Shown here: positions 16,808-19,678 of the stretch, piece after piece
How the letters are laid out: each line of letters opens with the position of its first letter
How positions within the stretch are numbered: the stretch's first letter is position 1
Source: Basidiobolus heterosporus B8920
Lineage: Eukaryota; Basidiobolomycota; Basidiobolomycetes; Basidiobolales; Basidiobolaceae
Assembly: GCA_000697455.1 (NCBI GenBank)
Contig: JNET01030162.1
Location: 1-19,678, forward strand
Reading direction: 5' to 3'
DNA: 19,678 nucleotides
The notes under the pieces: generated by a model
What the model was told of the DNA's origin: nothing
Databases searched by the model: none
Seen by the model: the letters and a program-made list of their open reading frames with translations, nothing else
Made by a program: the position numbers and the translations under genes

Positions 16808-16831
16808 GTTGCGCTTGTTGCGCTTGTTGCG
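16808..16831 (+). repeat. 9-bp tandem repeat GTTGCGCTT, 2.7 copies
   Basis: GTTGCGCTT is repeated twice perfectly and followed by GTTGCG, flanked on both sides by GTGGGT. It is an isolated GC-rich patch in AT-rich intergenic DNA. Confidence 0.75.
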
Positions 16832-17320
16832 TGGGTATTTATGTTGGCTATCGTCTTCGTAAGTGGGCTAGAGAGATGACTGGTTTTGGGAAGCCCTGAT
16901 AGGCCAAAGTCATAACAATACATACATATGGCGATCTAATAGTTGCCTGGATAGGGTGAGAGTATACTTGGGATTATATACAAATATATATGTTGATCCG
17001 TCGATACACGAACCTGAGTTTCTTTCCACGATATTTCAAAATCCCAGATTACATGCGGAACAGGTAGCATCCAACTAACCCATAAGATTACATTCAGAGG
17101 AAGCGATGTAAACTGTGCGATAAAGAAAAATACCCAATCTCATAACGCTAAGCATCGAATGTAAGATCCACCAAATATCTTCTGTTTTCGCATTTCGAGC
17201 TGCGATTTCTCCCACACATGAAGTTCGTGCTACGCATGAGCGATTTTAAAATCCCAGTACATATGGGAAGATCGTTTCCAATCATCGCCATGTATGTTTC
17301 TCTTCCTCAGCCCAAAATTC

Positions 17321-17327
17321 TATATAA
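17321..17327 (+). promoter_or_regulatory. TATA box of dipeptidyl-peptidase V
   Basis: TATATAA lies 46-52 bp upstream of the ATG at 17373, followed by a pyrimidine-rich leader typical of fungal start regions. Confidence 0.6.
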
Positions 17328-17372
17328 CTCAAAGCCTATCCCTCACTACTTCCCATCTCTTCTCTAAATATA

Positions 17373-19436
17373 ATGAAACACTACCTGTTGACATTATTTA
17401 CAGTTTCCGTGGTTACTGCACTCCGCCCTCTCACTCCTACAGATCTGGTTTCTTTAGATAAGCCTGGTGCTGCTGTTGCCTCTCCTGACGGACAATGGGC
17501 AGTCTTTCCCAAATCAAATTACTCCGTTGTGGAAAACAAGAGCACTAGAAATTTGTGGTTGCTTAATCTAAAAAACGATCGAATTACTGCTTTGACAAGT
17601 CCTAGCACTTATGGCGATAGTGAGCCTCTGTGGCTTGATTCTGCCACCGTTGGTTTTGTGTCATCGCGTACTGAAAAGTCTCAGCTATGGGCCATCAGTA
17701 TCAAGCCTGGCGCCCAACCAGTTCAGGTTACAAACTTCACTCTTGACATCGGTAACGTAAAATACTCCGCTAAAGGTAACCTATTGGCATTCAGTAGCTC
17801 AGTGTATCCTGATGGCAGTATGGAAAAGGCAGTAGAGATTGACGCAGCAAATGCAAAGCGCACCGATTCTGCAATGGTCTACGAGGAGCTTCTTTTTAGA
17901 CATTGGGATCACTGGACGTCCACCAAGAAGCAGAACATTTTCACTACCAAACTTCAGAAGACTGGGGATAGATATACTGCTGCGAGGGCCATCAATATCA
18001 TGCCTGGTGGTAAATTAGAGTCCCCTACTGATCCGTTCGGTGATTCAAGTGACTATGATATTTCCCCAGATGGTAAAGAAATTGCCTTTCTCTCTAAGAG
18101 ACCAGGTAGGGATGAGGCCTGGGAAACGGATATCAACGTCTATATAGTTCCTACCGACGGGAGCAGACCTCCCAAATCGTTGACTGACAAAAATCTCGGC
18201 TCCACATTCACTCCCGTTTATTCCTCGAATGGCAATACTCTAGCGTGGGCACAGATGGAAACTCGTGCATTTGAGGCCGATCGCAAGATAGTCATTCTTC
18301 GTGATCGTAAGACTAATAAGGATCGCTATCTTAACAAGAAATGGGATCGCAGCCCTAATAAACTAATCTGGTCAAGTGATTCCAAGACGATGTTCCTTCC
18401 CACTGAAGACAGAGGCCATGTTAAGGTGTTCGCGGCCGACATCAAAACCGGTCATATCAAGCCAATCACCCATAAGCATAATGTTGTAGCCGTCTCACTG
18501 GTAGACAAAAACACGCTACTCTTAACGCAGAACTCATTAAATCACCCATCTGAATATTTCACTGTCAAATCCGATGGTACTCAGCTGAAGCAACGCACCA
18601 ATATCCACTCCACCAAGATCAGCGAATTCGAGCTTCCAAAGCCAGAGGAGTTCTGGTTCGATGGAGCCGAGGGAGCTCGAGTCCACGGTTTCATCCTCAA
18701 GCCCATTAATTTTGACCCCAAAAAAAAGTACCCGGTTGCTTTCATGATCCACGGGGGGCCACAGCAATCTTGGTTAGATAGCTGGGGATCAGGCTGGAAT
18801 ACTGCCATTTACACCAATGCGGGGTACGTAACAGTAGCCATCAATCCTCGTGGCTCCACTGGCTACGGACAGAAATTCACCAATGAAATCAGCAAGCATT
18901 GGGGTACCCGTCCATACCAGGATCTCATGAAAGGCTTGGACTACGTCCTTAAACGTTATACCTATACAGATGAAAACAGAGTCTGCGCTCTGGGAGGTAG
19001 TTTCGGTGGTTATATGGTCAACTGGATCAACGGCCAAACCGAACGCTTCAAATGCCTAATTAATCATGATGGAATCTTCTCAACTGAGTCTACTTACTAC
19101 ACCACCGAGGAGCTCTGGTTCCCAGAACATGAATTCGGTGGCACCCCTTACCAAAAGAAGTCTGGGAAGCTTTATCAGCAATTCTCACCATCTAACTATG
19201 TCACTCATTGGAAAACTCCCATGCTGATTTTCCACGGTAACAAGGATTACCGTTTAGTCGATGGTGAGGCGTTTGCTACATTCACCGCCTTAAGAAGACA
19301 GGGGGTGCCGGCGCGTTTGGTGTACTTCCCCGATGAGAACCATTGGATCCTGCGTACCGGTAACTCTATCCGCTGGTATAACGAAGCGGTAAATTGGTTG
19401 AACAAATGGACCAATAACACTAAATCCATGAATTGA
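17373..19436 (+). CDS. DPP5: Secreted dipeptidyl-peptidase V (S9C family)
   Basis: A 687-aa single-exon gene. S9C dipeptidyl-peptidases release N-terminal dipeptides from extracellular peptides and are major secreted antigens in Aspergillus and dermatophytes (about 720 aa). An N-terminal signal peptide (about residues 1-16, hydrophobic and ending V-V-T-A) predicts secretion; N-glycosylation sequons occur at N49-Y-S and N55-K-S. Residues about 25-400 form the beta-propeller with repeated S-P-D-G and W-type blades. The C-terminal alpha/beta hydrolase domain shows H-G-G-P-Q near the oxyanion region, N-P-R-G-S-T-G-Y-G-Q, the nucleophile elbow G-G-S543-F-G-G-Y, Asp625 in H-G-N-K-D-Y-R and His657 in D-E-N-H-W, so the catalytic triad is complete. 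The stop at 19434-19436 is followed by a minisatellite. Expression may respond to nitrogen or peptide supply, as known for this family, but the sequence gives only weak GATA-type evidence. Confidence 0.95.
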   Translation: MKHYLLTLFTVSVVTALRPLTPTDLVSLDKPGAAVASPDGQWAVFPKSNYSVVENKSTRNLWLLNLKNDRITALTSPSTYGDSEPLWLDSATVGFVSSRTEKSQLWAISIKPGAQPVQVTNFTLDIGNVKYSAKGNLLAFSSSVYPDGSMEKAVEIDAANAKRTDSAMVYEELLFRHWDHWTSTKKQNIFTTKLQKTGDRYTAARAINIMPGGKLESPTDPFGDSSDYDISPDGKEIAFLSKRPGRDEAWETDINVYIVPTDGSRPPKSLTDKNLGSTFTPVYSSNGNTLAWAQMETRAFEADRKIVILRDRKTNKDRYLNKKWDRSPNKLIWSSDSKTMFLPTEDRGHVKVFAADIKTGHIKPITHKHNVVAVSLVDKNTLLLTQNSLNHPSEYFTVKSDGTQLKQRTNIHSTKISEFELPKPEEFWFDGAEGARVHGFILKPINFDPKKKYPVAFMIHGGPQQSWLDSWGSGWNTAIYTNAGYVTVAINPRGSTGYGQKFTNEISKHWGTRPYQDLMKGLDYVLKRYTYTDENRVCALGGSFGGYMVNWINGQTERFKCLINHDGIFSTESTYYTTEELWFPEHEFGGTPYQKKSGKLYQQFSPSNYVTHWKTPMLIFHGNKDYRLVDGEAFATFTALRRQGVPARLVYFPDENHWILRTGNSIRWYNEAVNWLNKWTNNTKSMN

Positions 19437-19539
19437 TTCCCGCTCTAACCCTGCCTCATCACCAATTTTGTTGAAATTCATCATCAGCACATGTAGTGTG
19501 CAACTTGACCAGATCTAGTAAACTGGCACCAGTAGCGCT

Positions 19540-19649
19540 CAAGTAATAAACAAGTAGTAAACAAGTAGTAAACAAGTAGTAAACAAGTAGTAAACAAGTA
19601 GTAAACAAGTAGTAAACAAGTAGTAAACAAGTAGTAAACAAGTAGTAAA
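19540..19649 (+). repeat. 11-bp minisatellite CAAGTAGTAAA, ten units
   Basis: One variant unit (CAAGTAATAAA, 19540-19550) is followed by nine perfect copies of CAAGTAGTAAA to 19649. Because 11 is not a multiple of three, the reverse strand is open in several frames and encodes an artificial 11-residue repeat; those frames are not genes. The array starts 104 bp after the peptidase stop. Confidence 0.95.
19545..19550 (+). terminator. AATAAA poly(A) signal inside the first minisatellite unit
   Basis: The G-to-A difference in the first repeat unit produces the canonical AATAAA, 109 nt after the peptidase stop. The other nine units carry AGTAAA, a weak variant of the signal. Confidence 0.45.
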
Positions 19650-19678
19650 AATTTAATTACTGGGTTTTGACTCATTCA

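Larger units (their letters stand above)
16167..17372. other. Long intergenic region upstream of dipeptidyl-peptidase V
   Basis: This 1.2 kb region contains the 3' flank of the 279-aa gene, a short 9-bp tandem repeat (16808-16831), two copies of AAAATCCCAG (17038-17047 and 17248-17257), a GATA-type CGATAA at 17118-17123 and the TATA box of the peptidase. Two overlapping minus-strand open frames (about 16559-16923) have no supporting features. No RNA gene is visible. Confidence 0.5.

Noticed and set aside
16559-16923. Two overlapping minus-strand frames with hydrophobic segments and cysteines, briefly considered as a small secreted protein
   Set aside because: There is no convincing signal-peptide arrangement, and one frame merely translates the 9-bp tandem repeat.
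19459-19675. Minus-strand frames encoding an 11-residue Tyr/Leu/Thr/Cys repeat
   Set aside because: They are a by-product of the 11-bp minisatellite, which is open in several frames.
1-19678. tRNA, rRNA, CRISPR array, operon or whole transposon
   Set aside because: Scanning by eye found no paired tRNA A/B boxes, no rRNA-like blocks, no spaced direct repeats and no transposase, reverse transcriptase or terminal inverted repeats.

Overview
The window looks like nuclear DNA of a fungus. Evidence: short GT-AG introns (54 to 79 bp, with one of 150 bp) that rejoin reading frames exactly; fungal-type or fungus-restricted proteins (ETT1, a secreted S9C dipeptidyl-peptidase V, a Mig1/CreA-like zinc-finger protein); nuclear-encoded mitochondrial proteins with presequences ending in R-x-(F/Y); and a TTAGGG-type repeat. 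The species cannot be read from the sequence. An early-diverging (non-Dikarya) filamentous fungus is a guess.

Layout. 1-1396 is non-coding, with a TATA box and an inverted STRE pair ahead of a two-finger C2H2 gene (1397-1993, +). A TTAGGG/TTAGGA array and a CACGTG box precede EMC6 (2384-2704, +). A three-exon short-chain dehydrogenase lies on the minus strand (3216-4272). The five-exon ETT1 (4862-6244, +) converges on ATP1 (6477-8348, -, three exons). ATP1 is head-to-head with the mitochondrial ribosomal protein bL21m/MRPL49 (8853-9552, +, three exons). ATP4 follows (10274-11134, +, three exons), then an unrecognised two-exon gene (11715-12279, +). Next come mitochondrial ribosomal protein mL54 (12801-13222, -, two exons) and ALG14 (13484-14391, -, five exons). 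A 935-bp gap holds a weak chromodomain-like stretch. An intronless gene of unknown function (15327-16166, +) and an intronless secreted dipeptidyl-peptidase V (17373-19436, +) complete the gene set. The window ends in an 11-bp minisatellite, ten units long.

How the genes relate. Four of the genes between about 6.5 and 13.2 kb encode mitochondrial proteins: ATP1 and ATP4 of the F1Fo ATP synthase, and bL21m and mL54 of the large mitoribosomal subunit. The ATP1/bL21m pair shares one 504-bp divergent promoter with an inverted CCAAT pair. EMC6 and ALG14 both act at the ER membrane (membrane-protein insertion and lipid-linked oligosaccharide synthesis), but they are far apart. Most of the rest is ordinary housekeeping content. 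I did not find a convincing new multi-gene system. The points most worth following are the two unrecognised genes, the chromodomain-like stretch, the telomere-like promoter array and the mitochondrial gene cluster.
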